Assembly: GCA_012727625.1 (NCBI GenBank) | Contig: JAAYGP010000172.1 | Span: forward strand, 1 to 8,105 | Length of the DNA stretch: 8,105 nt | Source: Clostridiaceae bacterium | GTDB taxonomy: Bacteria > Bacillota > Clostridia > DSM-8532 | Direction: 5' to 3' | Part shown: one piece after another, positions 1 through 7,263 of the stretch | How the letters are laid out: the number at the start of each line of letters is the position of its first letter | Numbering within the stretch: position 1 is the first letter of the stretch | Program-made: the position numbers and the translations under genes | The notes under the pieces: model-generated | Seen by the model: only the letters and a program-made list of their open reading frames with translations | Database searches by the model: none | Told to the model about the DNA's origin: nothing

Positions 1-334
1 ACCCTGGCCTGATTCAGGTTCTGCCAAAGTTGCCCGGATATTGAGCAATGACGGTTACTGTTTACAGGTTCTGTATAAAAATATTGTGCAACAGGAGAAA
101 ACTTTAGCGGAATGAAGCTTAGAGATGTATAAAGAGAAGCGAGGAATAGCAAGCCGACTGTTTGAGTAAAAATGCGACATACATTATAATTTACATATGC
201 ATTTTTGCGAGTTTCGGCTTGTCTGAGCTTTAACTTACCAGCTCTTGCTAATGTAGCTCTTGTTTCCGCTATTGCACAATATCATACCCGTAAACAACTG
301 CATTTCTTCTCTTTTAATCTATTGAATCGGAAAT
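1..334. other. Non-coding left end, no recognisable gene
   Basis: This stretch lies downstream of the last minus-strand gene and holds no gene I can identify. Two frames are open without any homology I recognise. A plus-strand frame runs from the edge to a TGA at 113-115; it could be the last ~37 codons of a convergent gene (its peptide includes SAKVARILSNDGY). A minus-strand frame is open from about 282 to the left edge but has no ATG. The visible structure is a nested imperfect palindrome, annotated separately, plus a 9-bp direct repeat (CAGGTTCTG at 15-23 and 65-73), each copy followed by ATATTGAGCAA or ATATTGTGCAA. No classic GC-stem-plus-T-run terminator follows the gene ending at 335. 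Confidence 0.5.
59..296. repeat. Nested imperfect palindrome (~240 bp), MITE-like or structured intergenic element
   Basis: Four complementary arm pairs nest around one centre: TGTTTAC 59-65 with 290-296 (7 bp), ATATTGTGCAA 81-91 with 272-282 (11 bp, perfect), AAGCCGA 151-157 with 214-220 (7 bp), and AAAAATGC 168-175 with 199-206 (8 bp). The sequence between arms is only loosely complementary. The loop is AT-rich and includes the self-complementary ATTATAAT. The nesting and near-constant register argue against coincidence. It could be a decayed miniature inverted-repeat element, an internally deleted insertion sequence, or a folded 3' region ending transcription of the operon. There is no transposase and no convincing target-site duplication, so the class is left open. 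Confidence 0.5.
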
Positions 335-1849
335 CTAATCTGTTGTGGTACAAACCCATACAGGGCTTGTCCAGACCATATTACCATCGCTTTCGGTTAT
401 CCTCAGATAATACCAGTCCGTCCTGCCTTTTTCCGGGAATTCAATATCATCAAATGAGAAGTTACTGTCCATACCATTCGTTGATACTTCACGCCAGTCT
501 TGATTGTTCTTTACAATCATTAAGCTGGAGACAGAAGAACATGCATGCACAAAACCCCTGAGTGTTCCGCGTTTTGACTCTGTCTCAAGGCTTCCGCCAC
601 ATGGGACCCCGTCGATCTCCATATAGGCAATAGTGCGCTGGCCTGTTGTCGCAATCGTCCTTCTGTTCCAGAGGCTTCCCCATAAAGCATCCCTGGTCTT
701 GCGTCTGGCCCAAATACCTGTCAGTCCGCCCTGATAATTGAAACTCAATTGATTTAAAGGCATATGAGCATGCATTACAGGAAAACCAGCCCGTCCGTCA
801 TGACTTTCACTGCCGCCGGTAAATCCAAACCTGAAGCCTTTTCTGAGTCCGTCAACCGCAAAATGCCCTGAAGCCTCACAGGGGGGATAATCTTTGTCAG
901 GCTTTTCCCATTGGTTGCATTCGTTGCTGTTTTTTATTGCAAAGGGTTCACCTTGTTTTTCACTGCAGCCCCACATGCTGAATACTTCAAAAAGCCTGTC
1001 ATATTTATTGCTTAAGCTGTCCCAGTTCAGCCATATTTTATGCACTCTACGGGCTGAATGATGAGGAATTGATATAATATCCTCACCCGATGACAGCCTG
1101 TCAAACATACTATACAGTCCCTGCGGGGTATTGGTGCCTTTCCAGTTGCTTGAAATAAGCGGCATCCTGTCTGACTTGTATAAAATCACTCTGTGCCCGT
1201 AATCAGCATCAATATCAAAATTCCATGCCCATTCATAACCCAAAAACGTCACAAACCGATCAGGCTGATTAAAATACTCCGCTCCTTCCTGCATCTCACG
1301 CCAGTCTTCAGAGGTAAGGGCATAATCATGATCTGTAAGCGCAGCAAAATCCAGCGATACTACATCCCTTGCGTATCTGTAAAACTCCTCCACCGTTGCG
1401 GGGCCTCTGCTTCTAAGAAGCGGATCTGCTTTTTTCACGGATGGGATCTCGTAACGGTGAGCATGTATATCACCGAAATACAGATTAAATGAAGAAAACT
1501 TAGGCTCAGCAATTTTACAGGGGTTGCTTATTGCGAAGAGCCCTCTTTCCTTATCATAAACTTTAATGCGATATACCGTATCTTCATCCAGCAATTTGCA
1601 ATACTCTTTAACACTTACATCTGCTTCGTTTCTGATTATTATTTCTTTCCTGCACTCCGCGCGCCCTCCCAAAACCTCAAGCTGTAATTTTGCAGGATGC
1701 CCTGAAAGATGAAAACCATATTTATCTGTAAATTCGAAGTTCATGGCAATGGTTTCTCCTTTTGCGGCGCTTGACGGTATTGTAACCTTTATTTTTTTAA
1801 TTTCCGCTGGGTAATTGAAATCAAGCGGAAGCCTCAAAAGCTTATCCAT
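335..1849 (-). CDS. DUF3604-type PHP-domain protein with intact metal-binding motifs
   Basis: Protein of 504 residues in the DUF3604 / PHP-like metal-dependent hydrolase group; the substrate is unknown. The first ~115 residues form a beta-rich N-terminal domain. PHP motifs then follow in order: GDIHAH (His129, His131), LTDHD (His174), GYEW (Glu206), GHR (His219), IPHH (His263/264) and GGSESHDG (His350). The usual ATTGQR signature is near residue 400, and the protein closes with a short beta domain (VWTSPVW). All expected metal ligands are present, so it is probably active. No signal peptide or membrane segment is visible, so it is probably cytoplasmic. A GTG four codons upstream is in frame, but the Shine-Dalgarno sits right on it, so I chose the ATG at 1849. 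It lies 33 nt after the permease 2 remnant and is the last gene of the operon here. Family confidence is high, function is not known. Confidence 0.85.
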   Translation of the reverse strand: MDKLLRLPLDFNYPAEIKKIKVTIPSSAAKGETIAMNFEFTDKYGFHLSGHPAKLQLEVLGGRAECRKEIIIRNEADVSVKEYCKLLDEDTVYRIKVYDKERGLFAISNPCKIAEPKFSSFNLYFGDIHAHRYEIPSVKKADPLLRSRGPATVEEFYRYARDVVSLDFAALTDHDYALTSEDWREMQEGAEYFNQPDRFVTFLGYEWAWNFDIDADYGHRVILYKSDRMPLISSNWKGTNTPQGLYSMFDRLSSGEDIISIPHHSARRVHKIWLNWDSLSNKYDRLFEVFSMWGCSEKQGEPFAIKNSNECNQWEKPDKDYPPCEASGHFAVDGLRKGFRFGFTGGSESHDGRAGFPVMHAHMPLNQLSFNYQGGLTGIWARRKTRDALWGSLWNRRTIATTGQRTIAYMEIDGVPCGGSLETESKRGTLRGFVHACSSVSSLMIVKNNQDWREVSTNGMDSNFSFDDIEFPEKGRTDWYYLRITESDGNMVWTSPVWVCTTTD

Positions 1850-1858
1850 ACGAATTTT

Positions 1859-1866
1859 CACCTTCT
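1859..1866 (-). promoter_or_regulatory. Ribosome binding site that sets the DUF3604 start at 1849
   Basis: On the minus strand this reads AGAAGGTG, nine bases before the ATG at 1849. The last three bases of the motif are themselves the GTG of a possible earlier start at 1861. A ribosome cannot use the same bases as binding site and start codon, so the ATG is preferred. Confidence 0.65.
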
Positions 1867-1882
1867 TTTTATTATTGGAATG

Positions 1883-1987
1883 TTACCCCTTTACCGAACC
1901 TGCAATAATTCCCTTTGTGAAATACTTTTGTATAAACGGGTATATAATAAGCATGGGTGATGCTGCAACGATTATGGCAGCCATTTG
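1883..1987 (-). pseudogene. C-terminal remnant of second sugar ABC permease (YtcP/LplC-like)
   Basis: A frame of about 33 codons ending in TAA at 1883-1885 reads MAAIIVAASPMLIIYPFIQK, then YFTKGIIAGSVKG. This is the typical last transmembrane segment and tail of the second permease of LplB/YtcP-type sugar importers, where the pattern YPFxQKYFxKGxxxGxxKG is usual. The preceding codons (Phe-Gln) also fit the family, and beyond that the frame runs into the first permease gene. Roughly 260 N-terminal residues, including the EAA loop that contacts the ATPase, are absent. The piece cannot form a working permease. It marks the far side of a deletion whose near side lies in permease 1. Confidence 0.75.
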
Positions 1988-2439
1988 AAAACCAGCCCGA
2001 ACTGGGGATTTAATAGCGTAACAAATATGCCTGACACCACAACCCATGATATAAAATGCGGAAGGTAAGTCACAACCTGGACAATTTTCTTAAAACGTTT
2101 ACTAACCAGCTCGTTTAAACAAATGGCAAGCAATATGGGTATCGGGAAACCAAATATTATGTCATAAATATTAATTGCAATAGTATTTCTGAATACCCGC
2201 CAAAAGCTCTCATCCGCTAAAAAGCCGAAATGTTTAAAACCTACCCAATAACTGGCCATTATACCCCTGAAAGGCGAATAATCTTTAAAAGCAATTATTA
2301 TGCCATACATCGGCATGTAAGTGAAAAGAAATAAAAAAACCATGGCAGGCAATACCATCATATATGATGGTATGTCCCTTGAGGGTTTGAATCTAAGCTT
2401 GTTCACCAATGCATGTGACCCTTGTGATCTTGTTTTCAT
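1972..2439 (-). pseudogene. Truncated first sugar ABC permease (LplB-like), N-terminal half only
   Basis: The frame encodes 155 residues, whereas LplB-type permeases are about 300. The kept part is classic for the family: a hydrophobic segment at ~25-50 containing YMPMYGIIIAFKDYSPF, then WVGFKHF, a second segment at ~83-110, and a third at ~121-143 with VVTYLPHFISWVVVSGIF. The match stops around LLNPQFGLV, and the last residues (FKWLP, then TAA) come from reading permease 2 sequence in the wrong frame. The start is well supported: GGAGG lies seven bases before the ATG. The remaining membrane segments and the EAA motif that docks the ATPase are lost, so it should not function. In the original operon it would have followed the binding protein and preceded permease 2. 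Confidence 0.8.
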
Positions 2440-2474
2440 ACGGATACCTCCGTTTTATTTACTACAGGTTTTAC

Positions 2475-2520
2475 CGCGAAAGCAAAACAGTAATTTTTAA
2501 TACACGGTTTTGCTTCCGCG
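2475..2520 (-). terminator. Strong intergenic hairpin (attenuator or mRNA-stabilising stem)
   Basis: Arms 2475-2488 (CGCGAAAGCAAAAC) and 2507-2520 (GTTTTGCTTCCGCG) pair over 14 positions with one mismatch, around an 18-base AT-rich loop. TTAC at 2471-2474 and GTAA at 2523-2526 can extend the stem past a two-base bulge. It lies between the binding-protein stop and the permease start, about 25 bases from the permease ribosome binding site. Stem-loops in this position in sugar-transport operons commonly keep binding-protein mRNA more abundant than permease mRNA. No U-run follows, so complete termination is doubtful. The rest of 2440-2677 shows no gene and no promoter I would defend. Confidence 0.5.
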
Positions 2521-2677
2521 CAGTAACCAAATAAGCAATAGCCTAAGCTGTTTTTATCTCATAGCTGCCATCAATGGTAATCTCTCAACAGCCCATTAAG
2601 CAATAACTTAAAACCCGCATCCATGTGTTGAATTTGAAATTCGTCACATAGTAATGATTATTGATACATGTTTCATA

Positions 2678-3976
2678 TTAATAATTTTCATCGTACCATT
2701 CCTGATATTTATCTGTCAGCCATCTGTATTTTTCAACGAAAGCCACTATATCTTTATCAAACTGCTCCATGCTGATTTCTGAAATAATGGCTTTATGAAT
2801 TATTGAAAGGAATTCCATTCCCATGTCAGCAGCCTTTAGTCCATCCTCCGGTGACAATGTGAAAAATTCAAAAGGCAGAGTACCGGCAATTTTAAGTTCT
2901 TCTGCTGCTGTTTGCATTGCCTTCGGCAGCAGTTCGTTCTTATACCTTTCCTGAATCGGAGCAGCTATATTCTCCAATGCTGTTTCTATTCTGATAGCCT
3001 GTGAAGCTGGAGGCCAGAACCCAAACATAAAGTTATAAAGGTGACATTCATATAGTTTGTCGTAATTCAGCTCTGGAGTTCTAACCTTTTTACCATCTAC
3101 AACATTATAATGAACACCTTCTTCTCCCCATGCCAGATATTCCGCATATTCATCGCTGGAAAACGCCTCAAGAACCCTTACACAAGCATCTTTATCCGGA
3201 GCGGATGAAGCAATTGATATGTTATGGGAATAAAAGCTAGCGCCCTGATGATACACATCTTCAGGTTTTACTTCCGGATATATGGGATGCGGAACACATG
3301 CGAGAATTCTTTCATCATTTTCGTTTTCTTTTTTCCAGCCTTCCATGGTTGCCAGATATCCACTGTTTATGGGTGTATCCCATGCCAGCAAGTCACCGCC
3401 TTGCATTCTTGCCATCCAATCCGCACCCTGGTTGGTTATAAAGCCCTGGTCAAGTAATTTTTCAGAGTAAAGTTTCCTGTGAAACTCCACAGCTTCTCTT
3501 AAAAGCGGAACCTCACCAATATTCAAAACCTTGCCGTCGCGGACATAGTACCTGGTTGGATTTGACCAGTTTATGCCATATGCGTTCCAGAAAATATCAA
3601 ACCTTCCTACACCGGAATATGCTGAAAACGGGACGCTATTGGGATTATCAGCTTTCTGTGCTTTTGCCACGTTGTACCATTCTTCTGGAGTTGCAGGTAT
3701 TTTTCCACCATTATATTTGTCCAGTAAATCAATTCTGGCTACTGTAACCATGTTGTTTTGAGCATCCTTTGAGCGCAGGGAATAAATATTACCGTCGGCT
3801 GCTTTTGACGCCTCGAATGCTTTATCGGTATGAAGCTTTGACAGAATAGGCGAATTCTTAACCGCTTGTAAGCATGGTGTAAAGTTTTGGTCGTCGTCCA
3901 TCAAAGAGACGCTTCTTAAAATCTTCTGCGCGCACCACTCCTCCCTTTTCAAATATATAGTGTTTTTTGTTCTCAA
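2678..3976 (-). pseudogene. 5'-truncated extracellular sugar-binding protein (LipO-like, family 1)
   Basis: The protein-like part runs from about 3860 down to the TAA at 2678, roughly 390 residues. Typical LipO-family features include KAADGNIYSL, IDLLDKYNGGKIPATPEEW and AFSSDEYAEYLAWGEEGVHYNV. Family members are usually 500-560 residues, starting with a lipoprotein signal peptide and a lobe-1 segment; both are missing here. The open frame continues to 3976 only because it overlaps the last ~40 codons of the nitrilase gene in another frame, and that part has no binding-protein character. There is no start codon with a ribosome binding site at the right place. Without signal peptide, lipobox and part of lobe 1 it should be neither exported nor functional. 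The remaining frame has no internal stop, so the loss is recent or an artefact. It would have delivered substrate to the permeases downstream. Confidence 0.75.
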
Positions 3977-5573
3977 CCAGGCTTAAATCCAGCTCACAAC
4001 GCAATATCTGTTCCGTGTCATAGTCTGTCGCGCAAATGATATAGCCTGCCGGATCGATAACCATACTCCTGTGGCTCACCTGTGAAGTAGCAAAGTTTGA
4101 ATGTACTAAATAATAGCAATTTTCAATTGCAAAAGCCTTGAAATGTATGTCGTTTATTGCAACTGAATCAAACCCCCAGGCCTGATTCTGCGCAAATACC
4201 ACCCGGGCGCCTTTTAGCCCTAATATTCTCGGTATCTCCTGACAACGCAGATCAGCGCATACCATAATTCCCATTTTTCCATACTCAGTGTCAAAAACCT
4301 CAATTTTATCACCCGCAGGCATGGTGTGTTCGTACATGAAGTTGAGCATATTCACCTTTTCATATTCAAAAATACATTCTCCCTGCCTGTTTAGCACAAA
4401 ACTAATGCATTTATTTCCGTCTGTTGTTGCATTGTGTATTATGTAGCAATTGTTATCGCGCGCAATTTGTGAGAATCTGTCCATAATCTGTCCACTTATT
4501 TTGTGCCCCCACACCGCAAGTTCAGACAATACAACAAAGTCGGTATTCTTTGCCGCTCTTTCAACTTTTTCAAACACAGGTTTATAACTTTCCAAATCAA
4601 GCTCTCCCGGAGGGTTTTCCAAAACCCTGAGAATTGTGTTGCCATGGGACAGGTGAACTATTGATATACGTGGATTGTCCAGTTTGCCGGGCTCTTTTTT
4701 ATATTCAAAATCCTTAACTATTTCATCGAATACACCACGCTCATTCTGGTGACGAACTATGCTGCAGGGACCGTTTATATATTCTTTTATGTTTCGTTTC
4801 TTATCAAGGTCAACAACTGCGGTCACGTATCCTTTTTCACGGCCTGTTGACGCGATGATTTCCCCGCGTAATCCATACACTGCGGCGTTTCCCGTATGTC
4901 TTCCAACTCCGTATGTGTTCAGCGTCAGATCAACATCTTCTGTATTCTTATCAGTCTTTGAAAAATGTTCATAACAGTTTGTCATATATTTTTTTACTGT
5001 TGACGCATATGTGGCGGAAACTGTAAACATATAATCCTCAACAGAACGGGCCTTTATAAGGCTTGTAACCTGTGTGTCATCCCGTAATGGCTCAACAGCC
5101 GCGCAATATAATAGTATTTCAGCCCCTTTAACGGAATATATCTCGAAGAGCTCAGGGAAATATATATCGCTTCCTGCGGCAAGGGCAACTTTCGCAAAAT
5201 CAAGCTCTGCAACTTCAATTCTGTCACCCGGCTTTATGTCAGGATCATAGCCATCAATACAGTGAGTTTTAACATAGCTGAATACCTCCTCGCCCTGCCT
5301 GTCTATAACAATTGTTTCGTTCCATGTCTCGCTGTCTTTTGTTTTTTGCATGTTATACACAATGTAAACCTTGTTCTGCCTTGCCAATTCACGCAGTTTC
5401 AAAACTGTGTCCATATTGTCCGCAGAATATTGGGGAAGCAATATAAGGTCAGGCTTTGTGGTACATGCCTCTTCCACCAGATTAAGCATTCCGACGGTAT
5501 CCACCTCAGGAATCAGGGATATTTTTTCATATGCCGGTGCCGCAACAGCACAAAGTCTTACTTTGCTTTTCAT
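3858..5573 (-). CDS. Two-domain carbon-nitrogen hydrolase (nitrilase superfamily), first domain catalytically dead
   Basis: Protein of 571 residues made of two tandem nitrilase-superfamily domains, at ~1-285 and ~300-571. The superfamily uses a Glu-Lys-Cys triad to cleave amide or nitrile bonds. The second domain keeps it all: Glu351 (LSELAVWG), Lys406 (FEYEKVNM) and Cys439 (MVCADLR). The first keeps Lys102 but has Gln48 for Glu (LLPQYS) and Gly134 for Cys (AAGSDIYFPE), so it is probably inactive and may be structural or regulatory. No signal peptide is visible. The ATG at 5573 is chosen because GGAGGA sits four bases upstream; an in-frame TTG at 5585 overlaps that site. The C-terminus (RRPKLYTMLTSG) looks close to a natural superfamily end, although a deletion junction lies at the stop. 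It follows the DUF3604 gene by 57 nt and is likely co-transcribed. Substrate unknown. Confidence 0.85.
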   Translation of the reverse strand: MKSKVRLCAVAAPAYEKISLIPEVDTVGMLNLVEEACTTKPDLILLPQYSADNMDTVLKLRELARQNKVYIVYNMQKTKDSETWNETIVIDRQGEEVFSYVKTHCIDGYDPDIKPGDRIEVAELDFAKVALAAGSDIYFPELFEIYSVKGAEILLYCAAVEPLRDDTQVTSLIKARSVEDYMFTVSATYASTVKKYMTNCYEHFSKTDKNTEDVDLTLNTYGVGRHTGNAAVYGLRGEIIASTGREKGYVTAVVDLDKKRNIKEYINGPCSIVRHQNERGVFDEIVKDFEYKKEPGKLDNPRISIVHLSHGNTILRVLENPPGELDLESYKPVFEKVERAAKNTDFVVLSELAVWGHKISGQIMDRFSQIARDNNCYIIHNATTDGNKCISFVLNRQGECIFEYEKVNMLNFMYEHTMPAGDKIEVFDTEYGKMGIMVCADLRCQEIPRILGLKGARVVFAQNQAWGFDSVAINDIHFKAFAIENCYYLVHSNFATSQVSHRSMVIDPAGYIICATDYDTEQILRCELDLSLVENKKHYIFEKGGVVRAEDFKKRLFDGRRPKLYTMLTSG

Positions 5574-5577
5574 ACAT

Positions 5578-5583
5578 TCCTCC
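5578..5583 (-). promoter_or_regulatory. Ribosome binding site that sets the nitrilase start at 5573
   Basis: GGAGGA on the minus strand lies four bases before the ATG at 5573. The earlier in-frame TTG at 5585 begins two bases ahead of this motif, which makes it an unlikely start. Confidence 0.65.
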
Positions 5584-5630
5584 AAATGAATTATTTATTT
5601 TTTAGGTAAAGCATTGATTGTTTGTGTTTA

Positions 5631-7175
5631 TTATTCAAACCATATTGGCGAGCTCCACGCCCTGTGTCCGTCACACTGCCATATTTTGATATGATAAAAG
5701 GCTTTTTCACTGTTCGATTCATCTTCAACTTCATATTCGAATGTGTCGCTTTCAGGATACATGGTTTTTATGCACAGGCCGTCTCTTAAAAGCTCCACTT
5801 TATCTATTTTCGCTGTTGCAGCAAGATTAATCCTGAACTTTCTTTCTGCACCGGCAGGCAGTATGCTGCCCATTAGGTTTCCATTACTTTCAAAACCCAC
5901 AACCATTCTGGTTCCTGTGGTGGCAAAAACGCGCCTTGCCCTGAAAGCTTCAAACAAAGCCTTTGATGTCAGCTCGTCAGCCCAAACTCCAACATGTCCC
6001 GCAGGGCGAGGGCAGTGTGGTTCTGGGTATGGATTTCCCGGCATGGAATCATGTGTATCACTTCCTCCGACTATACCCATTTTTTTACCTTGCTTTATAT
6101 AGTCATAAAGTCTTTGTTCCTCTGTTTCCGGAACAAGCTGCTTCTGCCATATTTCACACAGGACTTCACGATCATAATGCCATGTGTGAAAGTGTCCGCT
6201 TAAAAGTCCATTATACTTATCAATAACCCTGTAAAATTCCTTCAGGTCTTTGCATATAACCGTATCGGAACGCTGTCTTTTCAGAAAATGCGGATCCAAT
6301 GCGGGCAGACGTGCTTCACAGTATATGGGCGGTACTTCCTCCGGATTTGGAAAATACACAACCCTGTGACTGTCATCAGGAGGTGTTCCAAACTCAACAC
6401 CTACGAAAGCTACGAATTTACCGTCCTCAGTATGTTTACTGGCTGCAGCTTTTGTACGTTCCCACACATCTCCGGTACAGTTCAGATAACTGAATCTTAC
6501 GGCACTTGCAAAATCCAGCTTTGTAATGTTTTTTGCGTAATTATAAAAATCGTCAAACTCACGCTGGTTAAATGCCATGCCGTGAAGCTCTCCCCAATAG
6601 ACATTCTTATATTTTTTTCTGTCCGGGAAAACAACATTTACCGGCATATATTCCCCTTGTATATTAACCGGTATAACTGAGAGTGAATTTAGTAAGTCAA
6701 TATATTCCACCCGGCTTAAATCCGAAGGCTTTATGAATATGTGGTATGATTTATAAAAGCTTGTAAAAACCTCCCACTGTCCTTCAATATCCGCCAGAAC
6801 CCAGAACCCGAACTTATCTATAGGGTGCTTCGGGGTTTCCCACGATTTTACTCTTACTGTGAAAAACTGTTCACCTTCTTTAAGCTGTATTTCCGAAAAG
6901 TTTGTAAATTCCGGTACCTCAGGGTACAGATCAAAAGTTCGCATATGCTCATATATTTTAACCCGGCAAACTTTTCCATCCTTTGTTTCAGCCGATATAT
7001 AATTTGGTGCGTCCGGAATACTGCATTGAAACAGACCGTTGTCCTGACGTATATCAGTTATAACCCATAATTTGGCGCCTTCTGGTGCGGGTGAGCCGAT
7101 ATTGATATTTATTTCAATATCTTCAACGCTGTTTGTTTCTAACCGGCTTTTGTTTATTGTTAATTCCGGTGACAT
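5631..7175 (-). CDS. DUF3604-type PHP-like protein with partly lost metal site
   Basis: Protein of 514 residues, a divergent relative of the DUF3604 protein at 335-1849 with the same layout: a ~190-residue beta-rich N-terminal region, a PHP-like core, the ATTGTR signature near residue 420, and a C-terminal beta domain ending AWSSPIWFE. Kept motifs are His198 (GELHG), Glu261 (GVEFG), His270 (SHRV), a His-rich stretch at 328-333 (GHFHTWH) and GGSDTHD (His375). Lost are the second His of HxH (Met200) and the TDHD motif, which reads VRFS at about 226-229. It may bind fewer metals, act on something else, or be a non-catalytic partner. The start is the ATG at 7175, nine bases after AGGGGG; an ATG at 7199 has no such site. 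It lies between the GH-like gene (88 nt) and the nitrilase gene (57 nt). The frame is intact, so this is not ordinary pseudogene decay. Confidence 0.75.
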   Translation of the reverse strand: MSPELTINKSRLETNSVEDIEININIGSPAPEGAKLWVITDIRQDNGLFQCSIPDAPNYISAETKDGKVCRVKIYEHMRTFDLYPEVPEFTNFSEIQLKEGEQFFTVRVKSWETPKHPIDKFGFWVLADIEGQWEVFTSFYKSYHIFIKPSDLSRVEYIDLLNSLSVIPVNIQGEYMPVNVVFPDRKKYKNVYWGELHGMAFNQREFDDFYNYAKNITKLDFASAVRFSYLNCTGDVWERTKAAASKHTEDGKFVAFVGVEFGTPPDDSHRVVYFPNPEEVPPIYCEARLPALDPHFLKRQRSDTVICKDLKEFYRVIDKYNGLLSGHFHTWHYDREVLCEIWQKQLVPETEEQRLYDYIKQGKKMGIVGGSDTHDSMPGNPYPEPHCPRPAGHVGVWADELTSKALFEAFRARRVFATTGTRMVVGFESNGNLMGSILPAGAERKFRINLAATAKIDKVELLRDGLCIKTMYPESDTFEYEVEDESNSEKAFYHIKIWQCDGHRAWSSPIWFE

Positions 7176-7184
7176 AATACTCAA

Positions 7185-7190
7185 CCCCCT
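7185..7190 (-). promoter_or_regulatory. Ribosome binding site that sets the start at 7175
   Basis: AGGGGG on the minus strand, nine bases before the ATG at 7175. It lies inside the coding sequence that would result from the earlier ATG at 7199, which itself has no purine-rich site upstream. Confidence 0.6.
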
Positions 7191-7263
7191 GCAATTCATT
7201 ATATGTTTGCTGCCAAATAGGCTGGTAGTAACTCATATTTTTACTTGTGCAATTTTTAATATT

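Noticed and set aside
1..115. Open plus-strand frame ending at TGA 113-115, possible C-terminus of a convergent gene
   Set aside because: About 37 codons is easily open by chance, there is no recognisable family, and a minus-strand frame over the same bases is open too.
1..282. Minus-strand frame open for ~94 codons without an ATG, with AETR repeated
   Set aside because: No start codon with a ribosome binding site, no homology recognised, and it runs through the palindrome, whose complementary arms can keep frames open.
205..561. Plus-strand open frame of 118 codons overlapping the DUF3604 3' end
   Set aside because: No ribosome binding site or family resemblance; the opposite strand carries a clear conserved protein.
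2527..2677. Possible promoter for the permease in the 2440-2677 spacer
   Set aside because: Only a weak TTGAGA-like box with poor spacing to a TATGAG-like box; not better than background.
3852..3857. EcoRI site (GAATTC) directly beside the nitrilase stop at junction 1, suggesting a cloning chimera
   Set aside because: A single six-base site is expected by chance in this length, and the second junction has no such site. Noted only as a reason to check the reads.
5262..5609. Plus-strand open frames opposite the nitrilase N-terminus
   Set aside because: They are antisense to a strongly conserved coding region and have Cys/Phe-rich, unprotein-like composition.
7200..7263. TTGTGCAA at about 7245-7252, resembling the left-end ATATTGTGCAA repeat
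   Set aside because: An eight-base match without the flanking ATAT or partner arm; probably chance.
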